Assembly: GCA_032622095.1 (NCBI GenBank) | Contig: CP136068.1 | Span: 51,768,443 to 51,832,442 of the forward strand | From: Siphonodentalium dalli | Lineage: Eukaryota > Mollusca > Scaphopoda > Gadilida > Siphonodentaliidae | Direction of reading: 5' to 3' | Length of the DNA: 64,000 nt | Shown here: in pieces, positions 1 through 13,231 of the stretch | Numbering within the stretch: the first letter of the stretch is position 1 | How the letters are laid out: each line of letters opens with the position of its first letter | Translations under genes and position numbers: made by a program | The notes under the pieces: model-generated | Seen by the model: the letters and a program-made list of their open reading frames with translations, nothing else | Databases searched by the model: none | Told to the model about the DNA's origin: nothing

Positions 1-698
1 GTTTGACCGAATGTACTAAACTATTGTTTTGTTAAACTAATTAGCAGTTTTGTATTGGTCACGGGGGAGGGGACAGTGACACACACGGGCCGACCATGGT
101 TCGGCCCGGTGTTCGAAAATTTTGAAATCTGAACAAGAAAATCGCAAAATCCTAGCATCTAGACTAGCCTCAAGTCTTCTTAGAGTTGGAAATTTCAAAC
201 CTGACATCCCCCACTTAGATTGGAAAATTTCCAAATGATGACAATTCCAACTAAAGTTTTGGCAGGTAGCCTATTGGGAGCCGGTATCGAGCGACCTTAA
301 TTGTTGTATCGGCGTCGATACCGACTTGACACACCTTTACACGCCTGGCTAAGCTGATTGCTGTTCACCTCAGAAATACTTAGTGCGCGAAGCCTTAATT
401 GTTGATTGGTGAACCATCAGACGTCAATATTTCATTTCCGAAAAACGCGTCCGAATTGATCAGTGTTTCGCACTTTATAATGGTGGCAGATTTTGTTTGT
501 GAGTTCTGTAGTGGATATATCATTATGTGAGTAGATATTTATCATTAGGTATACATATATATGTGATATTGTATAACATCTAATATTGATTGTCATGTTA
601 TACCATTCATGACCCCCATTCAAAATTTCCCAAGTGGGGTGTAGGGAAAGGGTGCCGCCCCTTCCAAATCCTCCCTGGCTTTGGCCTAAAAAAAAAAA

Positions 699-732
<34 letters not shown>

Positions 733-1353
733 TGATTGTACACTTATACTTTAAGTTATAAATTAATGTTCCATTAGCACGCTCATTTTCACAAGCAACT
801 CTCTAAAAAGACGGAAAACGCGCCAAAGCTTCCCCCACGATCCGGTGTTCATATCTAACCAATTACACATGCTCGTTTTTTTCCACCTTCCCAAACAACA
901 CTTTGCTGACAAATTTCGACTTTTAATTGTCTACTCCCAGACGCATACCAACACGCGGCAGTTTGATCTTTTGTCGGTAATGGTAGTTATAATAATCTGT
1001 TTTGGAAATATAGGCGGAACGTTCTTGAACAGTTTCTTGATTTTGTCGCTTTTATAAAGTAATGTAACAGTATTTTGCTTATAATCTCGTCTTTTTTATT
1101 ATTACTATAGGAAACACAAAATAATTTCAAGCATGCTATTAATATGCTGAACTATGCGACCGGTTTAATTTCAATTTTAAATTCGCCTCCCGATTTTACT
1201 TTTTAGTTTATCAGCAATGACCTTGGCCTGTCGTGTCATTGGCAGTTCACGGGATTTTTTTTGCAAACAAGGCCCCTTCCAGCCTCCAGGTGCATTAATT
1301 GACATTAATGTTGAATGTATGTACTTATAGAACAACAATTATTGTGTCAGTGT
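1..1353. other. Intergenic, no gene recognised
   Basis: No ORF here has splice sites or a recognisable domain. A nearly pure A tract lies at 688-729 and makes a meaningless poly-Phe ORF on the minus strand. Otherwise this is ordinary AT-rich sequence. Confidence 0.5.
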
Positions 1354-2060
1354 CAGTGGGGGATGTGTCCGTGACTACCCGCCCCCGAGACAACCCGCCC
1401 CCTTTCACTTTGAGACAACCCGCCCCCGGACAGTGCGGACACCCCGCCCCCCCAAAATCAAGTGGCTAATTAGGAGGTGTCACAGCTAGTGATGGGATTA
1501 TGAGATGTTTGTTTAACGAAACTGGGTTGTTTTTTTATATATTTTTATTTGATTTAATGAAAGAAATTTTAAAAACGGAATGAATGAATATGAACGAAGA
1601 TTAAAAACAGGTCTCTAGGTTGATGTCTGCTATAAGGAATTCGTCGATGTTGATCGAGATAGTTGGTGTCGATCTGGAAGTGGATGTTCTCAGGCGGTGA
1701 TGGCTTGTTCTTTGATCGGTATCTGCAAATGAAATTAAGGGCGACAGTCCCTCGTTTGGCATGAAAGTACTGCACGTGGTCGATTCCAGTGTCACATAGT
1801 CGGTGTTGCCAGCGCCCACAAACTTCACAAAAAGCACCCCTTTTAATTAGTCTTCACTTACCTTAAGTGTCGTTCAGTTGTCAAAACATCGTGTCATTCT
1901 TTATCCCAGTCCCATGTTTTGTTGATCAAAATCTTTAATAATATATCATCAAAGAACATAAAAGAACATATGACAACCCACCCTCATTTATCGGGACAAC
2001 CCGCCCCCAAACATAGCATAGGGGCGGGTTGTCTCGGGGGCGGGTAGTCCCGTTCCCCTG
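1354..2060. mobile_element. TIR element with repeated GC-rich boxes (MITE-like)
   Basis: The two ends are inverted copies. The left end begins CAGTGGGGGATG and runs into CTACCCGCCCCCGAGACAA; the right end, read on the minus strand, begins CAGGGGAACGGG and runs into the same block. The box GACAACCCGCCCC recurs several times in the two arms (1387-1450 and 1974-2045). The interior has no transposase, so it would be non-autonomous. The CAGKGG start resembles hAT or CACTA-type termini, but I see no convincing target-site duplication, so the superfamily is open. Confidence 0.6.
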
Positions 2061-3551
2061 TTGATTGGCATATTAAACCAATGTAATCATATTTTTTCCA
2101 ACAATAAGTGTTTTAGGAGGAACGTTCAAATGATTTTACACATTAAACACTAATTGTATTCATTGCTGTTTACTATTTGTGGACCAAAAAAACTTTTAAA
2201 TGGACAAAAACACCACAAAACAGTCCAAAATGGCATTTTTGAAAAAGAGTCAATACAAAGGATTCATAACTTCATAACTGACATAAGGCCATAAGTTAAT
2301 GGCACAGATGTGTTTAGCAATTCCAGCACAGTGTATTTAACCTAGTATACGTAAGAGGTTATGAGAAATCCAGGGCATATGGATATCAATTTATTGAGTT
2401 GTATGACCTCAAATATGGTATTTCATCACGCCAGTTCTGTGTCACAATGCAAATTTGGCTACTAAAGTCCATACAATGGAACACACATTTTGTTTAAGAA
2501 TATTTTTGTCTTCTCGATCATAGATGCATAAAGATATTTTTGTACCCATTATAGTGAGGCAACTAATACAACAGTAAGATATCCCTTCATTGTTCTCTAG
2601 TTTTTAAAATACTAGACCCTAAAATATGGATTTTAGCTAATTCTTCTGATGGCGAAATCGTTTTTCGTTAGTATATCGCTAATAGTTGCATCCCGAATCG
2701 AGATGTAAATATTTACAATTGAGCGTAGTTACGACAATGTTTTCTATGGAGTGGTATGATCGATTTGCTTGAGATCTTCGGCGTTGTTAGTAGAATACTA
2801 TATTCCTCCAGTTGGCATTGCACCTGAATACTAACTTATACATTTACACGCACCCGAACAAATCAATAATATACCTTTAATTTTAAAGTGTTCTACATTT
2901 CACGACCGTGCTATCTCACTATTTAATAACTGTCAATGCTTGTATCTCGGTATTGAATTTTGACAACTCAACTTCGAAATAAAACATACTTTGGAATTAT
3001 GCCAAACTGAAAATAACTAAAAGCCACTCAACATTAATATGGTATTATCATGCACATTTATAGTCCTATGACTCTTTCATTAACTCATGTTCACTTCCAA
3101 TTTCATACTCTCTGTCGAATACGTCACTACTTGCCATCTTCGTACTCACTTTTTGACTCTTCACTTTCTGAATAAAAATTGCATTTATTATCAGCCGCAC
3201 TATACCATGTTCACAGATGTCACTACCATGTGACTTCTCACTATCGTCAAATTCACTGCCACGCCCAACAACATACTCCACTTCAGTGACTTCACCATCA
3301 TCTCTCTTCATCTTTTCACAACCTTCATATCTTCACTTTCAATTAAGTTAATTAGTTTCGGTACCACTTTGTTGATTATCACCATTTGGTTTTCCAATTT
3401 ATTCGATTGTGGCACGTACTCCACTTCATCATCATCTAACTTCATCATTTCACAACTTTCACTTTAAATTACAGGAGGACTTGAGACATGTGCATCAATA
3501 TGGAACCGAACATTTCTTTGACCATTATATTTGAACTTTCAGGATCTCTAG
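2061..3551. other. Intergenic or intronic, no gene recognised
   Basis: AT-rich sequence without a supported exon. Around 3060-3480 the words CTTCA, CACTTC and CATCATC recur in a loose, degenerate way, which explains the spurious minus-strand ORF there. If the gene ending at 4636 has more exons upstream, this is its intron. Confidence 0.4.
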
Positions 3552-4636
3552 TTACATCTAGACGGTGAACATATGTCTGCAGCTTATGGTTTTGAATACA
3601 TATATTTAGGACCCCATATCAGTTCGTTTGCAGCCCTTGCCATATGGTCCAATTTACAACCAGCTTCAACCAAGGTGAGTAATACTATATAGCACGTAAG
3701 CCACATACAGCTCCAGATAGCTTAAATTCACGGTCTGTTGGATCTATACCCATGATAATAGGATGCATAGGCCAAACAATGGTTGATTCATCATGTAAAA
3801 TAAATTTATTGTTTACAGTTAACAGTTAGCTGGTATTAGGATATTACTCCCTGAATATTGGGGGCAAAACCTGCTAACTGTTAAGAAAATTCAGTATGCA
3901 AAAAGAGGAGAGTGATTGGGAGCGATGTGCCTGGGATGGTCGAAATGATCGAGTGATCGTCTCCTTCACCCCATTATTTGTTGTTTTGAGGATATCTTAA
4001 CATAGAAAATCATCATGTCCGAACATGGCAAAGTGTATGGGTTAGAACCTGCAAGCTTTAATATGGGGTGGGAGGGGATGCCCCAGGTGTCCCTTGATTG
4101 TTATGTTGTAGTTTGTAGTTGCTGAACGAGCCATGTTGGTGTGCTGGAATGAAGAACAGGGCCCATGTTAAAATGTTCAAGTATTGTTGGTTGTGTTAGT
4201 TGAGAACATCCTCAACCACGCAGGGCCCACAGATATGTTTTATTTATTTATTTATTTTTAAATTGAGAAAGGTTTTGCATTTTCTATAACATGTTACAAT
4301 TTCTCTCTAGCGCCCATCCTCCCCCGGGCACGGGCGCAGATGAAAGCATGTTTTGATAAATTGTATATACAGTATTTGGCAGACTTTAATAGCTGACAAT
4401 ATATGTGAATGGTACAGTAATTCCCTAAATAATCGACTTCTTAACTAACCACAGCAGAATAATTGGTAATTTTTCAGGATTTAGTCAGAAATATGGTTTG
4501 TTGCCATTCATCGGAAAGCGAGAGTCGAATGATCAGAGGGCTACTGTCCTACTACTTTGAAGAACAGTACCTTGCTGATCATTCGGCAACTGGAGCCAAG
4601 CAAGCACCAGAAAGGGACTTCCTGGCGAAATTATAG
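3552..4636 (+). CDS. 3' end of an unrecognised gene, two exons
   Basis: Exon 3552-3674 (41 codons) follows the acceptor CTTTCAGGATCTCTAG and ends at a strong donor, AAG|GTGAGT. Exon 4478-4636 follows the acceptor TTTTTCAG, starts in the same phase (0) and ends with TAG. The joined frame gives 93 residues. The first exon contains HMSAAYGFEYIYLGPH and a hydrophobic stretch ending in AIWSNLQ. The second is Ser/Glu-rich, then LLSYYFEEQYLADH, and ends FLAKL. I do not recognise the family. The start lies upstream, since no ATG with a promoter-like context is evident. Frame compatibility across two good splice signals is the main evidence. The sequence just before the second exon (4414-4474) is a dispersed repeat also found at 28354-28412, so its acceptor may be repeat-derived. 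Confidence 0.55.
3675..4477 (+). other. Intron with repeat pieces
   Basis: Intron of the preceding gene model. It holds an inverted pair around AACAGTTAGC (about 3827-3885). On the minus strand a stretch (about 3890-4005) with GGTGAAGG and CGACCATCC is weakly like the LINE 3' tails at 33.0 and 38.7 kb. A (TTTA)n tract lies near 4240-4260. Confidence 0.35.
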
Positions 4637-7076
4637 AGCCAATACGAGGTGCGTACATAGTCTGATATCTACATTGTTTCTTGCACACAATTCTCTGATT
4701 GAATGAACTAATATGTACTTATGTTGTTGGTTATAAAAAAAGGCAGTGTCTTCCAAGGGTGTTACGAACAAATATGTCTAAATTCTGATGTCAGATATTT
4801 CATTGGAAGGCTTATTAATAAGTAGCTACATTCGATATGATAGATAAAAATGTGCACAATTACCATATACATGTAGCATATAAAGACTTATTTTAGTTTG
4901 GAGCTGTTGATATTTATGTCGGCTGGTCATTTATATGGTTCTGACAAAAATACATGACGGAATTAGAGCCTGAGATAGATTGGATACCACAATAATTTTA
5001 CTGATAAGAGCTTGAACCATTTTGAAAAATGTACAAAAGAAAGAAACATGTTCAACAACTGTCCATTCAGAATTGTCTTGATCATATATGCATTACATGT
5101 ATGTATAAATATATATATATTATATTGTTGAAACAAAAGGTTATTTGACATGTCGGCATACTACCAAAATGTGGTGTTTTATGTAATTAATAAATCTTAC
5201 CTTATCTTATGTACTGACAAAACAAATCAGACAGTCAATTTAATCACTATTTTTAAATCTCTGTATCCAGCTATTTCAAGTCATGTCAGATGTCAAAAGT
5301 AAACAATACCATTCCAGCAGCACTGTAGATTATTAATGCATCATGCCTAACACACCAGTAATAAATAGTTAATTTTAAACTGCCAAGAGGGCTTACAGTG
5401 GATACTGTGCTTAAATTGAGTACTGGAATGTAATGCATAGTTATAGTGCGATGCAATTAATACTGGTGTGTGGAATTTCCGATTATTTTATGTGTTGTTT
5501 TTTCATCTGTCATATCTGCTTGTTTCGTACATTATTCGCAGAAAATGTGTATCTCATTCTTTCGTGAACACAACGTATTAGATATAGACTGTTTTAACCC
5601 GTTTGGATGTTAGAAATACCGCTTAATTATCAGAAAATATCATGTGAAGTGACTGGACCAATCCGAATATCCCACACTGGACTGGTCATAGACTGACACT
5701 GTGAGTCACTGTCAGAGTGTGGCAGATCAGGCTACTCAGTATTTAACTGTTATTATCATGGACATTGACTCGAATAAGTGAATAGCACTGATTGACAATG
5801 GAAGAATGCAAACAATGTAATGATTATTGCAAAATATGATGATTATAGTTCTATTCTGGACTCCTCAGCCCTTCAACTCTGAAATGCAGTCAACGCTGAT
5901 GCCGTAAAAGGTCATTGAATGTTGATTCAGATTCTGAATAGTAATTAGACTGATTAGAAGTACGGTAGCTACATGTGTGTGAACTTGTGAAGGTAGTACA
6001 TGATATGGAGAATCAGCATGGCAATGGCACTACTCAGCAGTGTCAGTGAGTCGAGTGAGGATGTTTACCAAACATGCAGACATGGACAATGCCGTGAAAT
6101 GGATTAATTATAATTCATCAGACTCTGGGATCATGATCATAAGTTACCGGTACATAACATTCCACCTTTGACCAAGACTAAACCAGACTTGGATAATGAC
6201 TAATTGACAAAGACAGTTACATATGTTACACATGTAGCTGCACATGGTTTTGATTCATTAAAATTATTTTGTAAAAATCATGAACTTACGGTATGTTATC
6301 AAAATCAATGACTAACAGTAACACCGAAGTCACTTTATTTTTGTATGCCAAAAAACAGGTATGACACAACTTGAATTCCATTGTTTTAATTATACAGGTA
6401 CATGTACCTTATATATTCAACTATTTTGAAGCGGTGAAAATATCTCATGTACGGTACCTACTACATGTAGTACAGTATATATATAGGTGCTGGCATTTTC
6501 GATTATTTAACTGATTTACTTGTACTATAGTAGTTAGAATATAGAAATACATATATATACCGTACCAGTATACATTGTGTATGGTAGTAAAATTATGCTA
6601 TAATACATGTAGTTGAATATCACTATGATAGTTTAATTCAAGAAGAGTCAGACTTGATTAATGACCTACTCATATTAGCATCTACATGTACTAGTACCGG
6701 TACTCTCATGTGCAATAATAGTGTCAATAATATGATAGTGTCAACACTGTTATTATATTTGGAGAACACTTCCCATGATCAGATCACTAAGAGACATAGA
6801 GTGAAATTGCTGTGGTTACTATTATTAATTTTAGCTAAAAATTCCACCATCACTATTATTAGTTTGTCAATATTTTTAGGCAACTTAGAGGATGTTGTCT
6901 GAATGAACTATCATCTTATTATAAGTACCTGATGTATCAGAACAAATTAAAAAGGCAATAAACAGGCCAGACACCTACAGTATGGTCGGTTCCAGTACTG
7001 CTAGTGTTATTGTACCAGTACTGTTTATATTCAGTACTAGAAAAATTGTGTAGGCCTACTGATGTTAAAAGGAGTA
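4637..7076. other. Intergenic, no gene recognised
   Basis: AT-rich sequence with many ACATGTA and ACCGGTAC words. Small ORFs at 4963-5151 and 6654-6902 have low-complexity hydrophobic translations and no splice or domain support. A possible AATAAA-type poly(A) signal for the upstream gene lies near 5186. Confidence 0.45.
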
Positions 7077-7172
7077 TAAATTTAAAATGAGCATGCCACT
7101 TTAACAAACACATCGCTATTGATATAATACTCAATAATGAGTTTGTTAAAGTGGTGCGCTCGTTTTAAATTA
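7077..7172. repeat. Short foldback hairpin
   Basis: A left arm containing CCACTTTAACAAAC (7096-7109) pairs with GTTTGTTAAAGTGG (7141-7154). The pairing extends outwards through the AT-rich flanks, giving about 30-bp arms around a 30-base loop. This is typical of a MITE relic. No ORF crosses it. Confidence 0.6.
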
Positions 7173-7394
7173 ATATGGAGAATATAGCAATTCATGTGGG
7201 TCCAATATGTGTGCATATACATGTACATGTATACCGGTACATGCAGAGCTGATTGATTACAATTATGGCTTTCATTATATCGTAGACAAGTTGTGGGATG
7301 TTTCTTTCATTTTCAGACTTAAGATGAGCACTGTTAAAAATTATTCATCAGGTTCACTGATTGTAGTGTGGTTGAGATATGGTTGCTGTTAGAT

Positions 7395-7850
7395 CTTAAA
7401 GGTACTAAATCCGAATTAACGGTCACAAATTACTATTTGTTTGGCTTCGGGGGTAAAAAATATTTGATTGGAGTCGAGGAACCCACCCACCACAGCTCAG
7501 TGATCAGATATCGATGTTTTAAATCTATTATTTTAATTTTAAGTGGCCAATAGACAGTCAACGAGAAGAATTTCATTGACCAAATTGCGGGCAAAGATGG
7601 ATAACTCTAAAATCAAGTGGCTTTTTGTATCAGATATTTGACAAACCGGCAAAATTTCGTTGAACAAAATGTTGATAAATAACAGGTTTTGTGCAATTTT
7701 ATACTATAGTTGATGGTGCTTTTCATTATTTTTGGGCAATTCTTAGATTCTGATAACTGAAGCGGCATTTCAAAAAATGTTGTTGTTGTTGTTGTTGTTG
7801 GAATGTGATTATATGGGGACCCTTTGATCGGATTAAGTACCTTCAAGAGA
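7395..7850 (+). repeat. Dispersed repeat family A, copy 1
   Basis: The copy begins with AAAGGTACTAAATCCGAAT, contains TTTGGCTTCGGGGGT, GGAACCCACCCA and a (GTT)n run at about 7780-7800. It matches, in opposite orientation, the segment 20272-20700. The ends of 17845-18365 are diverged members. No coding capacity. Confidence 0.6.
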
Positions 7851-8136
7851 TTTTATGGTATCTGGAACATTTCATATTTAGTTAGCATGGCATTCAGAAA
7901 TATGATATGTCGCCTTGAGGCAAAAATTTATATTACCATATTTATGGTAGTGATCGCCTATTGACCAAAATGGACAGAATTACATTTTTCTCTTGTCATG
8001 TCTATTTCATTCCTAACTTAGAAGTATATCGATCTGGTAAATAATTGACTGGAGAGAATGCTTACACGTATAGCATTTATGTCTTGGCCACTAACTGAGA
8101 GCTGTGATAATAATAGTAAGTTATCGTTGGAGACCA

Positions 8137-8340
8137 CCCCCCCCCCCCCCCCCCCCCCCCCCAACAATGGAGATCCTCTAGTCACATCCATGTAGCCAAT
8201 GTGTTCTTATACCTTATAACCGGGGAGGTGGCTAGATGGTCCCCATTGGTGACTGGTGAGTGGTTGGGAAACTTGGGTACCTTGAACCAGACCAACGTCA
8301 AATGTTCTCGAAATACTACTTTGCACCCCCCCCCCCCCCC
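8137..8340. repeat. Long poly-C runs
   Basis: A run of 26 C (8137-8162) and a second of 15 C (8326-8340) bracket unremarkable sequence. Runs this long are hard to sequence, and their length in the assembly should not be trusted. A run of 17 G at 15774-15790 is comparable. Confidence 0.8.
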
Positions 8341-8510
8341 AGTTGAACTTTCCAAATGGTACCTCAAACTTACTATAATTACTGGTTGTAAAATCAAACA
8401 ATCAATAATATATATTGTTTGCATGCCATGCATGCAGTAAATGTTTTTGTATCTCAGAATGTCTGCTGTTCACATTTCTAGCTGGGACTAATATTTTATT
8501 ATATATTATA

Positions 8511-9826
8511 CTAGCAGGTTAGCCCGCCACCGGCGGCTTGTCCGAAACATGACATTTTTTTAATATTTTTTTTTAATTTTTAGCTCCACGCGTTTCAATA
8601 AGAAAATTTGTACCCGGTAGCTACACCCGTTTCCGAGATCTGGTCTGCGCATGCGCGAAGCTGGCGTCGCACGGACTCGGCGACCCGATAAAATTTGTAC
8701 CCGGCGCAAGATACATTCACATAGCAAATTTCAAGTCGATAGCTCCACCCGTTTCCGAGATCTCGTCTGCGCATGCGCTGCACGGGCGTCGCACGGGCTC
8801 GGCGACCCGATAAAATTTGTACCCGGCGCAAGATACATTCACATACCAAATTTCAAGTCGATAGCTCCACCCGTTTCCGATATCTCGTCTGCGCATGCGC
8901 TGCACGGGCGTCGCACGGGCTCGCCAATACGACAGCGACGACCACCTGGTCAAACTACACTCACGTACCAAGTTTCGTCCTGATCGGTCGAGGTGTTGGT
9001 ATCTGATGCAAAAGACGAAATTGTGAGTGTTGGTCAATAGTCCCCGCCGTGAACCTCATCGTCGCAAAGAGCGGACAGTCAATTAACCCCGTTGTGAACC
9101 TCAATCACCAACGCGACGTAAACATGTGTTGCGTTCTAAAAATAGGAAAGCACTTTCTCTCTGCATAATTCTGCAGATGCTAATAACGTTGCTCCCCGTA
9201 GGTAGCAATATCGTTGTTGTTGATATTTACGGCTTGGGGGCTATTTTCTTATTTAGCAAGTTTGAGCTCAATCGGTTCGAGTCTATAAAGGACACACTCA
9301 TATATATATGACACTTCCCGTGGGTAGCAAGTTTGAGCTCAATCGGCATTCCCTGGAATTTCCCGTAGATTGGCAGATTCCAGTAGCTTTTTATAACGGT
9401 ATATCTGGGGAGAAATCTGATGCTATATTCGTGATTATCTGGGATGATTTCGGTATATAAGTATATACTGTAAAAACAAAGCGCGCCATCCGTGCTCGCA
9501 GGGTTGGTCAGAAACAAATGTTTTTTAAATTTAATGTATGTTCCGTATATCTCTCTGCAGATGCAAATAGCGTTGAATGGCAAACAGACGCTCTTTATAG
9601 AGATGCGTCAAAAACAAACGCTCATTAAATAATCACTTGATTAACCCACGCCGTGCCTTTGCGGTGATTTGAGATTGGAGAACGGGTGCTCTGAGCTTTT
9701 CTAAACTGCGACCACGGTCGTGTCGGTGTGATTTGACACTTACATAGGAAGTTTGAGCTCAATCTGTACACGCGTTTTGGATTCTATGAAGTACACACAC
9801 ACACACACACATACACACATATATAC
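8511..9826 (-). mobile_element. Helitron-like element, minus strand, 5' limit uncertain
   Basis: Read on the minus strand, the 3' end is a GC hairpin (AGCCGCCGG/TGGCGGGCT, 8522-8543 on plus) followed a few bases later by CTAG (8511-8514) and then T. That is the Helitron 3' signature of hairpin plus CTRR inserted before T. Inside, about 8590-8960, are three copies of a roughly 126-bp GC-rich unit carrying TCCACCCGTTTCCGAGAT and TGCGCATGCGC. The same unit, opposite strand, is in the element at 55186-55687. Past 9000 come shorter TTTGAGCTCAATCGG repeats and a (CA)n tract at 9790-9820. No Rep/helicase ORF is present, so it is non-autonomous. I cannot fix the 5' TC end. Confidence 0.55.
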
Positions 9827-9895
9827 GAAGTCTCAAAATATATAGTATAGATGAGTCCCAGTCTCTAGTAAGCCATTATATGTTTTGGGTTGGGA

Positions 9896-10125
9896 GGTAC
9901 CACTCGGGGGTGATGGGTGGGGGGGGGTCGGGGTGTTTCTAGGTGGTATTTGGGGCGGGCCACCCACCCATGTCGTCAAATCGGTCGAAATCCATACCGT
10001 TCTCGAAAATGGTCCATACCCCATTTTCAACCCTCGGGTGGTACCACCCGGGGGTGATGGGTGGGGGTCGAGATGTTTCTGGTGGTATTTGGGGCGGGCC
10101 ACCCACCCATGCCGTCAAGTCGGTC
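9896..10125. repeat. Two-copy tandem repeat, period about 144 bp
   Basis: GGTACCACYCGGGGGTGATG recurs at 9896 and 10040, each time followed by a G-run, TGTTTCT, GGTATTTGGGGCGGGCC and ACCCACCCATG. ORFs on both strands here are only reflections of the repeat. Confidence 0.75.
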
Positions 10126-10282
10126 ATGTTCGTAGTGATAGCGCCATATACAAATGTCTGCCATTAGAATGAATGTAATTCACCATGCAGACACAAAGAA
10201 TGATGAGGCGATCAGTATAATAATTGCATTAGAATATCAATTGTATGGAATACTATTAGGGCCACTTCCTAATGGTGCTTTC

Positions 10283-10432
10283 GTCGCGCGCCGAAAGCGA
10301 CAAAAAGTGCGCCATTAGTAACGCGCCGGAAGCGACAAAATGTGCGACGTTACGGCGCACTTTTTGTCGCTTTCGGCACGCCGAAACATGAGTTATAATA
10401 TCGCACATTTTGTCGCTTTCAGTGGCGGCATC
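10283..10432. repeat. Cluster of four inverted GCGACAAAAWGTGCG boxes
   Basis: Two copies of the box on the plus strand (about 10294 and 10333) are followed by two on the minus strand (about 10355 and 10405). This makes two possible nested stems with CpG-rich linkers. The surrounding sequence is AT-rich, so the block stands out in composition. No coding or RNA family is recognised. Confidence 0.65.
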
Positions 10433-13231
10433 TAGCCCGTGTACTATATATAGATTGAAATTTGAGATATATGATGCATGTTTTTTGCCGACTGGCCCAC
10501 AAAATGACTCGTTCCCAATCTACATGTTACCAATGTCAACAGTCATGGCAAATTTCATAAAGATCCGACCAAAGTTACAACCTGTAGCCTATGCCAATGG
10601 AAATTGTCGACGTACTTATGTTCGGAAACCACTGGCAATGGATACCAACCCATGGCAAATTGGCAATATCTCAACTTGAATTTTCATGTTCAGCAGCTTG
10701 AGCTAAAAAGCATTCTGAAATAGCGTCTTTCACATATAAAATTATGCATCTTCTCATGTATCAGCCACAAATAATGATAATCCTATTTATTCGAACAACG
10801 TATTCAGAAACACACATGAATAGTACAACCACCGGCCTCTGGCACAAATTGGTCATAATACTAAAAGTACATATATATAAGACACAGGGGTCCGGGATTT
10901 TTTTTTTATTATATTATTTTTAGGGTCACAGTCCCCATTTTAAAGAAATAACACCAAGCTTCGTGCAAATGGCTTCAAAATCACTATTTTCCATAAATAT
11001 TATAATAGTCTTCAAAACTAACATCCATAAAATAGGATAAAGCAAAACAAGTTTTAAAATTCTATTCCCAAATTCCAAAAAATGATCGATTTTTTAAAAA
11101 ATCTGCCGATCTGCCCCTCCGTTTGATCGCCTATATATAGCCAAAGTTTTAAACATTATTAGCACCCTTAATCCCCGGGTTACGTGCATGATATGACCCC
11201 ATGTACACATTTTCAGAGGGGTTCAGTTGTTTTGTTGCCTTTTGCCGGACAGACACACGAACTCAATTTATTTTTATTAGTAACGGTTAATGTCACTATA
11301 TATATTTGCACGCGTGACACCCCCGTCAACAACCCTGCCATCGCCAGTGTACGCCCCTGGCCTCGGCATAGAAACTGGCCAACATCCCGCGACTGGACGT
11401 TGCCTTGATATGAATCAAGCATAATTCCGAGTTTTACTATATGAGTAGGCTGCACTTTCAAGAATGAACAGTCCGTAGGTAAAATAAAGTCCATCCTGAT
11501 TACGATACGGCAAACTAACTTCATTTTTATTATTCGATTAATACAAGTCGATACTCTTTTCATCATTACTATCAATAAAACACGAATTATGCATGCACGC
11601 AAGAAACAGGTCTGTTGTGACAAACTCATGGCCAAATAGCCTGTCTCTTTGAAAAGCCGACGAAATTCCGAACAGATGTACATCGTTTATGAATTTCGTC
11701 TGCTTTTCAAAAAGACTGCTATATACACATCGTACTCCGGTACCAGGCGATAGGAAGGCAATGCAGTTAGCCCGTACTGTGATAAACACACTCGATTAAT
11801 TATCTTCATCCGGGCACTCTGAACCAACAGGGCCCGCATCTTCGTTATGTCGCAATAATCAAAGCGTCCCTTTAAATTGATATTTAAAGAAAGTCATAAA
11901 AATGTTTAATAGTTGAGCCACTGACATAGTTAACATGTTCTTCAAAATAGTTCAGTCAAAGAGGTTCAGATAATCAAATATTCTGTAGAACACATATATT
12001 TATATTTTAACTGCTTTTAACAAGGTAGTAATATTGCAGTAACTGCTGTTCTGCATTTGAATTTTGAATTTTGCATATTTTTTTTCTTATGCGGCATACA
12101 TAGACCTGTAAAAGTATGATGTGGTAATTGAATGCAACACAATGTTATTGGCCATATTTCAGTTGTGAATGTATTTCCCAATGTACAACTTAATAATTTT
12201 AAATGTGCCAGATTGATTTTAAAGGTTCCAGGAGATTTTGTGTACAGTACCATAATATTTAAACAAAGGTTATGCATAGCTCGTGTAAAATTGACAGACA
12301 TGCTCCTTGCATTAAATATGAAGATCTTGTTTTAAAATGCAGGAACCAAAGCTATAATGCAGCAACAAATTAAATATTGTCATATGATTCACTGTTTTGA
12401 AAAATAAATAAAATGTTGTCTGTAAATGTTTTACAGTATGTATAGGCCTTTTAAATGTTGCCTTTGCTATCTTCTTAAAAGGGCACTATGCATGACCTTG
12501 TAACTAAATGTTTTAATAATTATGTAGATATACTGGTACTGGTTTCAGCATATTCTGGCTTAATCAATCAAGGGCACAACCTCATACTCAATTAGATCAA
12601 ACTTCTCAGATGTCACAGCATTCAATAACACGTACAAAATCTAACTGTTGCTAATAGTCCACACAGAAGTCCAGGAAACATTGGTCTACATGCTTGAGAC
12701 TCAATGATGAATGACTTCTCTATGACATCATTTGCAGGTATATAATTAAAGGTGGATTTCTTCCGCAACATGATTTATATAGTTTCCTGGGTGTTAAATA
12801 ATAAACATGAATCGAAGACCCCTGTCCGGAAACGTATCTATCAATTAATATTGATTTTATTGTGCCATTCAATAATGGTCCCTAATATTCACGGCTGTCT
12901 AATATTTGCGTTTTTTAGTTATTTTAATTATTGAAAATAAGCATATACTACATTCTAGGTCTCGTCTACTTGATTCGCACTTAATATTACAATAGATTCC
13001 GGCTCGCATTCATTCGAAGCACCATGCTGGAGGCCTCTATCTAAAAGTTCTAAATATAGTAACAAATATATTCCTAATAATTGTTTTTATATTTGTCGCA
13101 TTATAATAAAATATCGAAAAAAATCTATCAATTTATAGAATCGTATCCAGGCAGGGATTTCCAACTCATGTATTATTTTATATTCAGGAAACTATCTAAA
13201 ATTTGTTATATAAAGAGATATTAATCCAACT
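10433..13231. other. Intergenic, no gene recognised
   Basis: Several ORFs of 60-156 codons occur on both strands (for example 11213-11683 minus and 11184-11408 plus). They overlap each other, lack splice support and show no familiar motif, so I do not call them. Nothing else stands out. Confidence 0.4.

Noticed and set aside
432-743. 103-codon minus-strand ORF
   Set aside because: Its N-terminus is poly-Phe from an A tract; there is no splice or domain support.
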